A stretch of DNA of 64,000 nt from Pectobacterium punjabense (GCF_012427845.1 NZ_CP038498.1:3410001-3474000), one strand, 5' to 3'. Positions 40,345 through 52,586 are shown, counted from the first letter of the stretch. Program-made: numbers and translations. The notes: generated from the sequence alone by a model not told the origin.

Positions 40345-42561
40345 ATGAAGTTGCATTCAGTACAAGAGACGAAAGGTTCTGATGAATCGGTCGCCCATGA
40401 ATCTACCGTTCATGAACCCATCGTCCATGAAAATAGTGACCCTCGCAGCCGTCATGACGACCCGTTATTGGATAGTTTGCTGATCCTCTGTGCCTTACAG
40501 GGGAAATCCGTCAGCCGTACCACTCTCACCGCTGGCTTGCCTTTAGCTAACCAGCGCTTATCCGTAAAATTGCTCCCAAGAGCCGCAGCACGTGCAGGAT
40601 TGCAAGGCCGCGTTCTCAAACGTTCCCTGAATAAAATTTCTGAGATGTCACTTCCCGCGATGTTGCTGCTACGGGAAGGAGGCGCAGCGATTCTGTTAGG
40701 CTGGAACGCCGACGGCAGCGCACGTCTGATGCCCAGTGAAACTGAAGGCGGAGAAATTTCTGTTGAGCATAATATGCTGCAACAGAATTACCTTGGCTTA
40801 GTGATGTTCGCCCAGCCCCGCCATCAGTTCGATTTGCAAAATCCGTCACTGATCCCTCATACCAAATCCTGGTTTCGAGATACGCTTCAGCTTTCACGTT
40901 CGCTCTATCTGGATGCCATCCTTGCCAGTTTGCTGGTGAACATTATCGCACTTGCCACACCGTTGTTCGTGATGAATGTCTATGACCGCGTTGTACCTAA
41001 TCAGGCAACGGCGACATTATGGGTGCTGGCAATCGGCGTTACTGGTGCTTTTGTTTTCGATTTAATTCTCAAAACGCTACGCGGCATTTGTCTTGATATG
41101 GCGGGCAAAAAAACCGATCTGATTATTTCAGCCACGTTATTTGAGCGCATTACCGGAATGTCGATGAAGGCTCGGCCACCACGAGTCGGTAGCTTTGCGC
41201 AAAATATTCATGAATTTCAGTCGCTCAGAGATTTCTTGTCCTCGCTGACGCTGACGACGCTGATCGATTTTCCCTTTACGCTGCTTCTGCTGCTGGTTAT
41301 CGGTATCATCGGCGGTCCGCTGGTTTGGGTTTCCATACTGGCCTACCCTATCGCCCTGCTGGCGAGCTGGGCGATGCAAAAACCGCTGTCTGCCACGATT
41401 GAAAAAACGATGCATCTTGCCAGTGAACGACAGGCAACACTGATCGAAACGCTGAGCTGCCTGGATGCGATCAAGGTCAACAATGCAGAAAGCGAACGGC
41501 AGCACCAGTGGGAACAGACGATTGGCAGTCTGAGTAAGCTGGAAATGCGGGCGAAAGCGTTGTCTTCACTGGCAGTGAACCTGACGCAGTGGTTCCAGCA
41601 ATTTGCTGGCGTGGCTATGATTGTCGTCGGCGTTTATATGCTAATTAACGGTAAACTCAGCATGGGTGGGCTGATTGCCTGTTACATGCTGAACGGCAGA
41701 GCGCTTATGCCGCTAGGCCAACTGTCAGGGCTGGTCAGCCGTTATCAGCAAGCGCGTTTGACGATGCAAACCACCGAACAGATGATGCAACTACCGCAAG
41801 AACGTAGCGATAACGAACATCCGCTGAAGCGCGAGAGTATCCGAGGTGGGATCGAATTTCGCGATGTGACGTTCAACTACCCAGAACAAAAAACCAGTTC
41901 ACTGCAAAGTATCAGTCTGACCATTGCTCCCGGTGAGAAAGTGGGGGTAATTGGCCGCAGCGGCTCAGGGAAAAGCTCATTGCAAAAGCTGATCGTGAAC
42001 CTCTATCAGCCCAACACGGGTAATATTCTGATCGACGGTGTTGATGCCCGTCAGTTGGATGTCAGCGATTTACGCCACAACATCGGCTATGTCCCGCAGG
42101 ATATTCAATTGTTCAGTGGCTCGCTGCGCAATAACCTCATTAGCGGCGCGCGCTATGTCGAAGATGAAGCCATGCTAAGAGCCGCTGAAATTTCAGGGGT
42201 AAACGAGTTTGCACGCCTGCACCCCGATGGCTACAACCTTCAGGTCGGTGAACGAGGCCAACAACTCTCCGGCGGGCAGCGCCAGGCTGTCGCGATAGCC
42301 AGAGCGCTATTGCTTGATCCTCCGATTCTGGTTCTTGATGAACCCACCAGTTCGATGGATAACACCAGCGAAGACCGGTTAAAGCAAGCTCTCGCCCCCG
42401 TCATTGCGGAAAAAACGCTGTTGCTAGTTACCCATCGAGTTTCCATGCTGGCGCTGGTCGATCGTTTAGTGATTGTCGATAAAGGCAAAATTATTGCGGA
42501 TGGGCCGAAAGCGATCGTGATGGATGCGTTGAAGAAGGGGCAGATCAATGCGTCTCGGTAA
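40345..42561 (+). CDS. lapB: Type I secretion ABC transporter, LapB-like
   Basis: This 738-residue inner-membrane ABC exporter energises adhesin secretion. The N-terminal 40 residues contain a short HES/HEP/HEN repeat, then a C39-like domain (about 42-130) without an evident catalytic cysteine, typical for RTX exporters. Transmembrane segments follow (about 185-480), then the ATPase domain with Walker A GRSGSGKSS (near 537), signature LSGGQ (near 642) and Walker B ILVLDEPTSSMD. It overlaps lapC by 14 bases, so the two are coupled. Confidence 0.93.
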   Translation: MKLHSVQETKGSDESVAHESTVHEPIVHENSDPRSRHDDPLLDSLLILCALQGKSVSRTTLTAGLPLANQRLSVKLLPRAAARAGLQGRVLKRSLNKISEMSLPAMLLLREGGAAILLGWNADGSARLMPSETEGGEISVEHNMLQQNYLGLVMFAQPRHQFDLQNPSLIPHTKSWFRDTLQLSRSLYLDAILASLLVNIIALATPLFVMNVYDRVVPNQATATLWVLAIGVTGAFVFDLILKTLRGICLDMAGKKTDLIISATLFERITGMSMKARPPRVGSFAQNIHEFQSLRDFLSSLTLTTLIDFPFTLLLLLVIGIIGGPLVWVSILAYPIALLASWAMQKPLSATIEKTMHLASERQATLIETLSCLDAIKVNNAESERQHQWEQTIGSLSKLEMRAKALSSLAVNLTQWFQQFAGVAMIVVGVYMLINGKLSMGGLIACYMLNGRALMPLGQLSGLVSRYQQARLTMQTTEQMMQLPQERSDNEHPLKRESIRGGIEFRDVTFNYPEQKTSSLQSISLTIAPGEKVGVIGRSGSGKSSLQKLIVNLYQPNTGNILIDGVDARQLDVSDLRHNIGYVPQDIQLFSGSLRNNLISGARYVEDEAMLRAAEISGVNEFARLHPDGYNLQVGERGQQLSGGQRQAVAIARALLLDPPILVLDEPTSSMDNTSEDRLKQALAPVIAEKTLLLVTHRVSMLALVDRLVIVDKGKIIADGPKAIVMDALKKGQINASR

Positions 42562-43909
42562 ATATATCAAACGAATCAAACGGTATTTTGTTGGTGGAGA
42601 TGAGGAAAGCCTACAAACGATGCCAGAAGTAAGCCGGGCAATGGCTGAGGATTCACCACGTTCTATTCGCTTCACGCTGTGGGCTATCGGGGCCTTTTTC
42701 CTGTTCTTTATTTTGTGGGCGGGACTGGCGAATATTGATGAAGTCACCCGAGGCGAGGGTAAAGCCATCCCTTCTTCTCGCTTGCAAAAAATTCAGAATC
42801 TGGAAGGTGGAATCGTCACGGAAGTATTCATTCGTGAAGGTCAGGTCGTCAATGCTGGCGATCCTTTGCTGCGCCTTGATGATACTCGCTTTGCTTCCAA
42901 TGTAGGAGAAACCGAAGCTGACCGGCTTGCACTGCTGTCACGTGTTGAGCGCCTGAACGCCGAAATCAGCGATAGGGAGCTCATGCTTTCCGAAGAAATA
43001 ATGACGCAAGCGCCTAAAATTGCAGCAGGTGAACAAGAGCTTTATAACAGCCGTCGCCAGCAGCTTCATAATGAAGTATCCGGTCTGGAAGAGCAGTTGA
43101 TCCAACGTCGCCAAGAACTGCGGGATTTTTCTGCCAAAGAGATTCAATTCCGCAATAGTCTGGGTCTGCTTCAGCAAGAAATTAAAATGTCGGAACCGTT
43201 GATTGCAGAAGGCGCAATTTCTAAAGTAGAAGTTTTGCGCCTACGCCGTGCTGAAGTCGAAACCCGTGGTCAGCTCGACTCTGTCAAACTCTCAATTCCC
43301 CGAGCGGAATCTGCAATTAAAGAGATCGAGAATAAAATAGAAGAAACCCGCAGTCGTTATAAAAGCGAGGCGTTATCTCAGCTCAGCGAAGCACAAACCA
43401 ATCTGAATAAAATTGAAGCTACGGGTAAAGCACTGGAAGACAGGGTAAATCGAACGCTAGTCGTCTCCCCTGTTCGCGGTATTGTGCAGCAGGTTCTGGT
43501 AAATACCATCGGGGGGGTGATTCAGCCGGGTAGCGATCTGGTGGAAATTGTTCCACTAGATGACAAGCTACTGGTGGAAGCTAAAGTTCGCCCTCAGGAT
43601 ATTGCCTTTTTACACCCTGGTCAGGATGCCATAATAAAGTTGACGGCCTATGACTACACCATCTATGGCGGTTTAAAAGGTCAGTTGGAACAAATCAGCC
43701 CAGACACGGTAACCGATAAAGAAGGGAACAGCTTTTATATTATTCGTTTGCGGACTGATAAGAATTATTTAGGCTCAGCCGATAAACCTCTTCTTATCAT
43801 TCCCGGCATGGTAGCCTCGGTAGATATAATAACGGGAAAGAAAACGATCCTCAGTTATTTGTTAAAGCCAATCATTCGGGCAAAAGCGGAAGCACTGCGA
43901 GAAAGATAA
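42548..43909 (+). CDS. lapC: HlyD-family membrane-fusion protein, LapC-like
   Basis: This 453-residue adaptor bridges LapB and LapE. A cytoplasmic N terminus leads to one transmembrane segment (about 42-60), a biotinyl-lipoyl-like segment (LQKIQNLEGGIVTEVFIREGQVV), a long coiled coil (about 120-290), the second lipoyl half (VVSPVRGIVQQV) and a beta-barrel C terminus with YGGLKGQLEQISPDTV, a usual HlyD phrase. It completes the type I machine, ends at a bidirectional terminator, and begins inside the end of lapB. Confidence 0.93.
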   Translation: MRLGKYIKRIKRYFVGGDEESLQTMPEVSRAMAEDSPRSIRFTLWAIGAFFLFFILWAGLANIDEVTRGEGKAIPSSRLQKIQNLEGGIVTEVFIREGQVVNAGDPLLRLDDTRFASNVGETEADRLALLSRVERLNAEISDRELMLSEEIMTQAPKIAAGEQELYNSRRQQLHNEVSGLEEQLIQRRQELRDFSAKEIQFRNSLGLLQQEIKMSEPLIAEGAISKVEVLRLRRAEVETRGQLDSVKLSIPRAESAIKEIENKIEETRSRYKSEALSQLSEAQTNLNKIEATGKALEDRVNRTLVVSPVRGIVQQVLVNTIGGVIQPGSDLVEIVPLDDKLLVEAKVRPQDIAFLHPGQDAIIKLTAYDYTIYGGLKGQLEQISPDTVTDKEGNSFYIIRLRTDKNYLGSADKPLLIIPGMVASVDIITGKKTILSYLLKPIIRAKAEALRER

Positions 43910-43911
43910 TA

Positions 43912-43936
43912 AAAAGGCGCTCAACATGCGCCTTTT
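43912..43936. terminator. Bidirectional terminator between lapC and the GGDEF gene
   Basis: A 9-bp stem AAAAGGCGC / GCGCCTTTT with a 7-base loop lies between the convergent stops at 43909 and 43951, with A/T tracts on both sides. Confidence 0.88.
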
Positions 43937-43950
43937 ATCTGTTCCACTAA

Positions 43951-45465
43951 TCAGTGCTCATTCATACTGTGATAAATCTGTGTTTGGCTCCGCCCCATCG
44001 CTTTAGCCTGATACATAGCGGAATCGGCATTAATTGCCAACGTCAGAGAATCGGAACCGTGCTCTGGGTACAATGCAATACCGATACTGCATGATATATC
44101 CAGCGTTTTACCATTGATCTCAAAAGGTTTGTTCAATGCGTTATGGATTTTATCGGCAACATAAAGCGTATTATCAATCTCTTTAATACCCTGAAGCAGA
44201 ATAATAAATTCATCGCCGCTACGGCGATATACCGTATCCGAATCACGAACCGCGCCACGCATACGCGCCGCGGCTTCTTTTAATAGCAAATCACCAACAG
44301 CATGTCCGAATGAATCGTTTATCTGTTTAAATTTATCGAGATCGAGGAACATCAGCGCGATTTTTCTGCCAGTTTGCTTAGATAACAGAATCGCCTGTTC
44401 CATTTGTTCGGCGAACGTCAGGCCGTTAGCCAATGACGTTAATGAGTCATAATGCGCCAGTTGCCGATAGTGTTCCTCACTCCGCCGCAGCATATCGATG
44501 GCATGGTATCGCTCTATAGCGATCGCAATCAGCTGTGCAGATTTCTCTATAGAGAAAATTTCTTCCTCGGTCGGTGCATAGACTTTACGATGGTAAACGC
44601 TTAAAACACCTAATATTTCTTTGTTCTGGCCAATGATAGGTTCAGACCAGCAGGAGCGCAGCCCAGCGTATAATGCCAACCCTTTATATAAGGACCAGTG
44701 TGGATGAACTGAAATATCGTCAGCAACTACGCGCTTTCCGGTATAAGCTGCCGTACCAAAAGAAGCCACACCATCAGCAATTTTTACATTATGAATGGCA
44801 TTTTTATAGAAACCAGGCAGACTTGGTGCAGATCCAAGCGTCAGACATTTCTTGTCTTTATCGACTAACAGTACAGAGCAAACGATGCGGCCAGGATTTT
44901 TCTCCTCAACGCTGAAAATGATCGCATCCAGAATATCTTTCAGCGGCGCACCGCTTGATAACAGTTCCAGCGCACGATTGTATGAATTATCGTGATGTTC
45001 CTGTGATTTCCGTTCCGTGATATCTAACTTAATGCCGACATATTGAGTCGTGTTACTCGCTTTATTATATATTTTAACGATATTGGCCTTTTCCCAATAC
45101 AGTTGCCCATCTTTGCGTCGGTTAACAAACTCACCACTCCAAACATTACCTTTATTTATGGTAGCCCACAGATCTTCATAGACGCTGGCGTTAGTCATGC
45201 CAGAGTTTAATATATTCGTTTTTTTGCCAATAACTTCATCCGGCATATAGCCAGACATGGTAATAAACTGACGATTTACGTAAATAATTTCACAATTTTC
45301 ATCTGCGATCATAATTGAGGCAGGGCTATATTCCATTGCAAAAAAAGTCATGTTGAGAAAATCTTGTTTTTTCTGTTCAGTTTTAAACTTTTGTTTAATT
45401 TTTCTATTTTTCACAGAAGAAAACAATAACAGCATTAACAGTAAGGTTATTATAATTTCATACAC
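43951..45465 (-). CDS. PAS-GAF-GGDEF protein, probable diguanylate cyclase
   Basis: This 504-residue protein likely makes c-di-GMP from GTP. It has a short N-terminal membrane segment (2-16), a PAS domain (about 42-150, with MIADENCEIIYVNRQF), a GAF domain (about 165-325) and a GGDEF domain (about 340-500). The active-site motif is SGDEF (416-420), a substitution tolerated in active cyclases, and RDSD (407-410), five residues upstream, fits the inhibitory I-site. Its position next to the Lap secretion genes suggests it helps supply the c-di-GMP pool read by LapD. No specific signal can be named. Confidence 0.9.
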   Translation of the reverse strand: MYEIIITLLLMLLLFSSVKNRKIKQKFKTEQKKQDFLNMTFFAMEYSPASIMIADENCEIIYVNRQFITMSGYMPDEVIGKKTNILNSGMTNASVYEDLWATINKGNVWSGEFVNRRKDGQLYWEKANIVKIYNKASNTTQYVGIKLDITERKSQEHHDNSYNRALELLSSGAPLKDILDAIIFSVEEKNPGRIVCSVLLVDKDKKCLTLGSAPSLPGFYKNAIHNVKIADGVASFGTAAYTGKRVVADDISVHPHWSLYKGLALYAGLRSCWSEPIIGQNKEILGVLSVYHRKVYAPTEEEIFSIEKSAQLIAIAIERYHAIDMLRRSEEHYRQLAHYDSLTSLANGLTFAEQMEQAILLSKQTGRKIALMFLDLDKFKQINDSFGHAVGDLLLKEAAARMRGAVRDSDTVYRRSGDEFIILLQGIKEIDNTLYVADKIHNALNKPFEINGKTLDISCSIGIALYPEHGSDSLTLAINADSAMYQAKAMGRSQTQIYHSMNEH

Positions 45466-46252
45466 AATAACACTCTCCTCAGGCCCGAGTGGTCCTGATC
45501 GTACACATCACAACGCAGATGGCGAAAAATCCCGGCAACAAACCCCTACCCCGCCGATTTTCGGGATCGGTGAATTTCCAGAGAGCAGAAAGGATGAAAG
45601 AAAAAACGCTCCATGAAGCAGGAGTATTTAGAAACATAGCAACGTCAGCATAAAGCCCTCGCATATGACTGTGCGCAGATAAAAACAGCAAATTCAAAAG
45701 AGTATCTTAATTTAATAGTAGTAATTGTTCGGGTTATAAGCTTTTCTAATGGAATAAAAGAATATTCCTAAAGGTATATGGAGATATATTTTGAACGTCA
45801 ATTTTTTGTAAGCAAATCAATTATACCAATAAGTATCATTGTTTTAATCAATAAAATCTATCACAAAATGATTTTTGATCGTTAACAGTAAACATTATAT
45901 TTTTTTACCATTAAAAATCAAATAATTAAAAGAAAAAAATAAAATCATTAACGCAAGTGCCTGATGATATATGTCATAATTTGATGCAAAATTTGTAACC
46001 CCTCTTCCTTTTAGTTTGTTGAAACTAAACACTGTTATAACAAATAAAATAAGAATTAAATAACAAAAATAAAACAAAAATGGCATTTTACTTCATGAAG
46101 TGAAATGAGAGGTAAGGTTGTCGGCGTGGCGAATTTTCACACAACTATGAAGCATTAGAAAACATAATGAGTTGATACGGAAGAAGAAAAGCGACGAGAT
46201 GTATAGCAGTACTCTAATGAGTAAAATCATATCCCAAACAACAGGTTATCAC
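45466..46252. other. AT-rich gap between the GGDEF and EAL genes
   Basis: About 790 bp of markedly AT-rich sequence with long T and A tracts. The only frame worth noting is the small membrane-like ORF at 45895-46086. No repeat, tRNA or clear operator is visible. Such composition is typical of recently acquired or silenced DNA and often binds H-NS. Confidence 0.5.
45895..46086 (-). CDS. Possible small membrane protein, unknown
   Basis: A 63-codon frame predicts two hydrophobic helices (FLFYFCYLILILFVITVFSF and ALALMILFFSFNYLIF) separated by a short polar loop with KLKGRG. There is no good ribosome binding site, and the surroundings are AT-rich enough to produce such frames by chance. I recognise no family. 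It is listed because it is the only plausible gene in a 790-bp gap. Confidence 0.3.
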   Translation of the reverse strand: MPFLFYFCYLILILFVITVFSFNKLKGRGVTNFASNYDIYHQALALMILFFSFNYLIFNGKKI

Positions 46253-47044
46253 CTATAGTTCGAGCTTCAACGTTTCAAAATTCTCAAATGGCTGGGGACG
46301 TGAAAGATAGTAACCTTGGGCAGCATAAGCATGCGAAGCCTGAACAATCGCCCACTCCTCTCGTGTTTCGATCCCTTCAATCACCACATAATTGCAAAAG
46401 CGTGATAGCAACGCGATCAACGCGGGAAAAACAGTGCGTCCTTCACTACTTTGTTGCAGGAGAATGAAGAGCTCACGCGCGACTTTGATGCAATCATACT
46501 GAGCCAGCATCAATGATGAAAAATTCGCCATACCACAGCCAAAATCATCCAACCACAACGTTTGTGCCTCAGGGAGTTTGGTTAATACTTCTTTCGGCAA
46601 CCCCCCCTGATTTTCAACCATTTCAAAACGAATCCAAGGCATTTCCGCGATCAGGCGTTTGGCTTCCAGATTATTTTGCAACGCCAATAGCGTCATGCCA
46701 TCGATGTTGACAGAGGCAAAAAGATCGTCGCGAGTAAATCGGAAACTCCATTGAGACAAAAGTTGCAGTTGTTCTACAATAATTAACAGGCGGGTATCAA
46801 CATCAATATTTGCGAAGTATTTTTCAGGAGAGATGAACTTTTGCGGCAGGGTAGGAGAAAAAACGGAAGTCAGTAACTCAATAGCCATTAATTTACCAGA
46901 TGTTCGATAAATGGGCTGAAAAGTATACCGCCGTTGACATTGTTGCCAGTAATCAGCGTCTAACGGCTCCACGCTTCCCTGTTGGAAAAATCCAGTTCCA
47001 AACTGATTAAGATGACCTTCCTGCTGCACTATGAGTTCCGCCAT
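46253..47044 (-). CDS. EAL-domain protein, possible c-di-GMP phosphodiesterase
   Basis: This 263-residue protein is almost only an EAL domain, without membrane or sensory segments. Retained features are QPI (43-45), E56 in an ELL variant of EAL, N113, the E141/E144 segment FEMVE, D166-D167 in LDDFG, K187 and E223 in EGIET. The aspartate usually following the lysine (KID) is replaced (KVA). Most metal- and substrate-binding positions remain, so weak hydrolysis of c-di-GMP or a regulatory non-enzymatic role are both possible. Its place beside the adhesin island suggests it counteracts the neighbouring GGDEF protein. Confidence 0.85.
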   Translation of the reverse strand: MAELIVQQEGHLNQFGTGFFQQGSVEPLDADYWQQCQRRYTFQPIYRTSGKLMAIELLTSVFSPTLPQKFISPEKYFANIDVDTRLLIIVEQLQLLSQWSFRFTRDDLFASVNIDGMTLLALQNNLEAKRLIAEMPWIRFEMVENQGGLPKEVLTKLPEAQTLWLDDFGCGMANFSSLMLAQYDCIKVARELFILLQQSSEGRTVFPALIALLSRFCNYVVIEGIETREEWAIVQASHAYAAQGYYLSRPQPFENFETLKLEL

Positions 47045-47775
<731 letters not shown>

Positions 47776-47792
47776 GCATCCAATAGCGAGTG

Positions 47793-48173
47793 TCAGCTTT
47801 CGATAATCACCGTCGCACAGGCATAGCGTCTTTCGTCAGCCAACGTTACATGTACGTGTCTTACGCCTATCTGTTCTGCCAACTCTGCCGCCTTAGCAAA
47901 AAACCGCAGACAAGGTTTGCCCAGCTCGTCATTAAAAACCTCAAACTGGTTGAACGCGAGTCCGTTGCGAATTCCCGTACCGAAAGCTTTTGCAGCTGCT
48001 TCTTTCACTGCAAAACGCTTGGCAAGGAAACGGACTGGCTGCTGATGCTGCTGATAATGTGCCCATTCAGCATCCGTCAGAACACGGCGAGCCAATCGCT
48101 CGCCTGAACGTTCAATAACAGCATCAATACGGGCGATTTCGACAATATCGGTGCCGAGCCCAAGAATCGCCAT
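47793..48173 (-). CDS. acpS: Holo-[acyl-carrier-protein] synthase
   Basis: AcpS transfers 4'-phosphopantetheine from CoA to apo-ACP, an essential step for fatty-acid synthesis. It has 126 residues with the two magnesium-binding motifs GLGTDIVEI (D9) and [15 protein letters not shown]. The start ATG shares its A with the last base of the pdxJ stop (1-bp overlap), so it is translated with pdxJ at the end of the rnc-era-recO-pdxJ-acpS group. Confidence 0.98.
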   Translation of the reverse strand: MAILGLGTDIVEIARIDAVIERSGERLARRVLTDAEWAHYQQHQQPVRFLAKRFAVKEAAAKAFGTGIRNGLAFNQFEVFNDELGKPCLRFFAKAAELAEQIGVRHVHVTLADERRYACATVIIES

Positions 48174-48904
48174 TAGCGGCGAGCTTCGCGCATCAGACTC
48201 TTCATTTCGGCAACCGCCTCCTTCAGACCGCTCATTACTGCGCGTCCGATAATGGCATGCCCGATATTTAATTCGTGCATTTCCGGTAGCGCGGCGATAG
48301 GCAGAACGTTATGGTAGGTCAAACCATGACCAGCATTGACTTTAAGCCCTTGCGCAGCAGCGTAAGTCGCCGCATCGCGAATGCGCTCAAATTCATGCTG
48401 ACGAGTTTCATCATCGGGTGCATCGGCATAGGCTCCCGTATGAATTTCGATATAAGATGCACCGCTGGCAACAGCGGCATCAATTTGCCGTTTATCCGCA
48501 TCAATAAATAGCGAAACCAATATGTTAGCCTGGCTAAGTTTGGCTACCGCGTTATCGATTTTTTCCTGCTGCCCCGCCACATCCAGCCCGCCTTCGGTTG
48601 TCACCTCCTGGCGTTTCTCCGGTACCAGACAGCAAAAATGCGGCTTCACTTCACAAGCGATATTCAGCATTTCTTCCGTGACAGCCATTTCCAGATTCAT
48701 ACGGGTTTGGAGCGTCTCTCTCAGTATCCGTACATCACGATCCGTAATATGGCGACGATCTTCACGCAAATGTACTGTAATGCCATCCGCACCAGCCTGT
48801 TCCGTAACAAAAGCAGCCTGAACGGGGTCGGGATACGCCGTTCCACGCGCATTACGCAGTGTCGCGATGTGGTCAATATTAACGCCAAGTAACAGTTCAG
48901 CCAT
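48173..48904 (-). CDS. pdxJ: Pyridoxine 5'-phosphate synthase
   Basis: PdxJ condenses 1-deoxyxylulose 5-phosphate with 3-amino-2-oxopropyl phosphate to form pyridoxine 5'-phosphate, the last ring-forming step of vitamin B6 synthesis. It has 243 residues, a TIM barrel with conserved [38 protein letters not shown], and the phosphate-binding [11 protein letters not shown] near the C terminus. It lies 80 bp downstream of recO in the same direction. Its product cofactor serves GlyA, also in this window. Confidence 0.98.
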   Translation of the reverse strand: MAELLLGVNIDHIATLRNARGTAYPDPVQAAFVTEQAGADGITVHLREDRRHITDRDVRILRETLQTRMNLEMAVTEEMLNIACEVKPHFCCLVPEKRQEVTTEGGLDVAGQQEKIDNAVAKLSQANILVSLFIDADKRQIDAAVASGASYIEIHTGAYADAPDDETRQHEFERIRDAATYAAAQGLKVNAGHGLTYHNVLPIAALPEMHELNIGHAIIGRAVMSGLKEAVAEMKSLMREARR

Positions 48905-48984
48905 GATAAACCCTCGATAAAGTCATGCACGATACGTTGGAGTTTACACCGATGTCACAGCGTCGGGGTACTGAGGAGAAGGGA

Positions 48985-49722
48985 TTATTTATCAGAAGAG
49001 GTGGATTTGGACACATTAGCAGCAGGAACGAACTGTCGAAACAGTTCACGACTTTTCAACGGTTTCCCCCCCAGATACGGCTTTAACGCGATGCGGGTGA
49101 AACGCTTTGCAGCCTTCAGTGTGCCGACATCAGGAAATTCACGCGATGCCAGCGAGCGTAACTCGTGTCCGGTAAAGCTTTTATTATCGACAATCAGACT
49201 GGCAATAAATCCCCTTTCTTCTCGATACTGGTAGGTCATAGTATCTGCTACAGGTTCACCGCTGCCAGCACAATGCAGGAAATCGACGCCATATCCCAGA
49301 TAGCCCAATAACGCTAATTCAAAGCGTCTTAATGCCGGTTCTGGAGAAGCATCCTGTGCAGCAAGGTGTTGTAAGCAGTGGAGATAATCGAAGAAAAGAG
49401 CGGAATAATTAGTTTCATGTTCCAGCACACGAGACAGCAGCTCGTTAACATATAAACCGCTATACAGCATCGAGCCCGTCAGCGGCAGCGCCAACGAGAC
49501 AGGCTCCGCACTGCGTAAGGTTTTCACTTCCCCCCGCCCGCTCCAGCGTACCAGCAGCGGAGTAAAAGGCTGTAAACAGCCTTTTAGGCTAGAGCGTCGA
49601 GCTCGCGCACCTTTAGCAAGCACGCGAACTCGACCATCGCTTTCGCTAAACAGATCCAGCAATAAGCTGGTTTCACTATAAGGTCGCCCATGCAAGACAA
49701 ATGCGCGCTGCCAGCCTTCCAT
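48985..49722 (-). CDS. recO: DNA repair protein RecO
   Basis: RecO works with RecR to load RecA onto SSB-coated single-stranded DNA. Its 245 residues begin [20 protein letters not shown], the OB-fold typical of the family, and continue with [17 protein letters not shown] and a C-terminal helical domain. It starts 11 bp after the era stop in the same operon-like group. Confidence 0.96.
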   Translation of the reverse strand: MEGWQRAFVLHGRPYSETSLLLDLFSESDGRVRVLAKGARARRSSLKGCLQPFTPLLVRWSGRGEVKTLRSAEPVSLALPLTGSMLYSGLYVNELLSRVLEHETNYSALFFDYLHCLQHLAAQDASPEPALRRFELALLGYLGYGVDFLHCAGSGEPVADTMTYQYREERGFIASLIVDNKSFTGHELRSLASREFPDVGTLKAAKRFTRIALKPYLGGKPLKSRELFRQFVPAANVSKSTSSDK

Positions 49723-49733
49723 CGGCGTGAACC

Positions 49734-51319
<1,586 letters not shown>

Positions 51320-51434
51320 TTACCAATAGATCAACGATGCGTCAAAAACAGCAGCATACGGAACAGCCCTGCTTACCAATTCGGTCAAAACTGTTTCGTT
51401 TGCATTGGCTCCCATGAGGGAGCCTGCCTTTCTG

Positions 51435-51470
51435 CCCGTCATACTTCGCGTTGCATGCACGTTAGCGGTG
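51435..51470 (+). repeat. Diverged fragment of the dispersed palindromic repeat
   Basis: CCCGTCATACTTCGCGTTGC followed by ATGCACGTTAGCGGTG resembles the element end seen at 9719 and 10231. It lies in the rnc-lepB gap. A small perfect hairpin (CAGCATT / AATGCTG, 51556-51571) is nearby, without a T-run. Confidence 0.5.
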
Positions 51471-51604
51471 TTCAAACGATAACGTTTTGCCCTGCAATTC
51501 GCATTATTTAGGGCACGTTCTTTCAAAAAGTACTTCAGAAATATTCTACAACGGACAGCATTAGAATGCTGCCTGTATCTTATTTCAGTAATGCTTACTT
51601 TGGA

Positions 51605-52570
51605 TTAATGAATGCCACCAATGCGACTCAAACGTACGCCAGTGGGCCATTCACCTTCCTGCTTCTCAAAGCTCATCCAGATAGCAGTAGCTTTACCGAC
51701 CAGATTTCTCTCCGGTACGAAGCCCCAATAGCGACTATCCAGACTGTTGTCTCGGTTATCACCCATCATGAAGTAGTGCCCTGCGGGAACAACCCATGTA
51801 GCAAGTTGCTGCTGCGATTGCTGATAATAACCACCAAGCTGATCCTGCTGGCCCGGTACTAACAAAATATTATGCGTTACATTGCCTAATGACTCTTTGC
51901 GCGCGCCCATGCGAACGCCATCGACACTGTTGTCATTGGCAGGCACCTGATAGAAACCGCCACGCGATTCCCCACCAGGCTGGTTAAAAGTCTGAACAAA
52001 ATCGCTAGGCTGCACATTACTGTATGTCACCGCCAGTGCTGTATCACACGCCTGCTGCCCCTGGCAGGATGGACGAATCGTTACCTGCTTAGTTATTGGG
52101 TTATAGCTGACGCGATCGCCCGGCACGCCAACCACACGCTTGATGAAATCCACCTTCGGGTCGGACGGGTATTTAAACACCACGACGTCACCGCGCTTCG
52201 GGTGTCCCGTTTCGATCAGCGTTTTTTGCGTAAAGGGTTCTTTAATGCCATAGGCAAATTTCTCCACCAGAATAAAATCACCGATCAACAGCGTTGGCAT
52301 CATCGAACCGGATGGAATCTGAAACGGCTCATAAATAAAGGAGCGCACAACCAATACCAGTGCCACTACCGGGAATACGGATGCAATGGTTTCGATCCAG
52401 CCGGGTTGTGGAATGGCTTTCGACGAAACCGCACCATCAGCCAGATCGGCACCGCTCATGGCGGCAAATTTTTTCCGGCGAGCCGGAGCCCAAACGAAGC
52501 GCTCTAAACACCAGACAATCCCCGTGACCAGCGTCACCAATGCCAAAATTACGGCAAACATATTGGCCAT
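51605..52570 (-). CDS. lepB: Signal peptidase I
   Basis: LepB removes signal peptides from exported proteins at the periplasmic face of the inner membrane. It has 321 residues with two N-terminal membrane helices (about 3-22 and 62-79), the nucleophile S89 in PSGSMMPTL and general base K144 in DFIKRVVG, and the box MGDNRDNSLDSRYWG. The C terminus RIGGIH is as in E. coli. It follows lepA by 16 bp. Its clients here include the exported PaeY, PemA, LapG and LapE. Confidence 0.98.
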   Translation of the reverse strand: MANMFAVILALVTLVTGIVWCLERFVWAPARRKKFAAMSGADLADGAVSSKAIPQPGWIETIASVFPVVALVLVVRSFIYEPFQIPSGSMMPTLLIGDFILVEKFAYGIKEPFTQKTLIETGHPKRGDVVVFKYPSDPKVDFIKRVVGVPGDRVSYNPITKQVTIRPSCQGQQACDTALAVTYSNVQPSDFVQTFNQPGGESRGGFYQVPANDNSVDGVRMGARKESLGNVTHNILLVPGQQDQLGGYYQQSQQQLATWVVPAGHYFMMGDNRDNSLDSRYWGFVPERNLVGKATAIWMSFEKQEGEWPTGVRLSRIGGIH

Positions 52571-52586
52571 GCCAACTCCTCAGAAT

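Noticed and set aside
45479..45697. 72-codon minus-strand ORF upstream of the GGDEF gene
   Set aside because: Composition is irregular, there is no ribosome binding site and no recognised domain.
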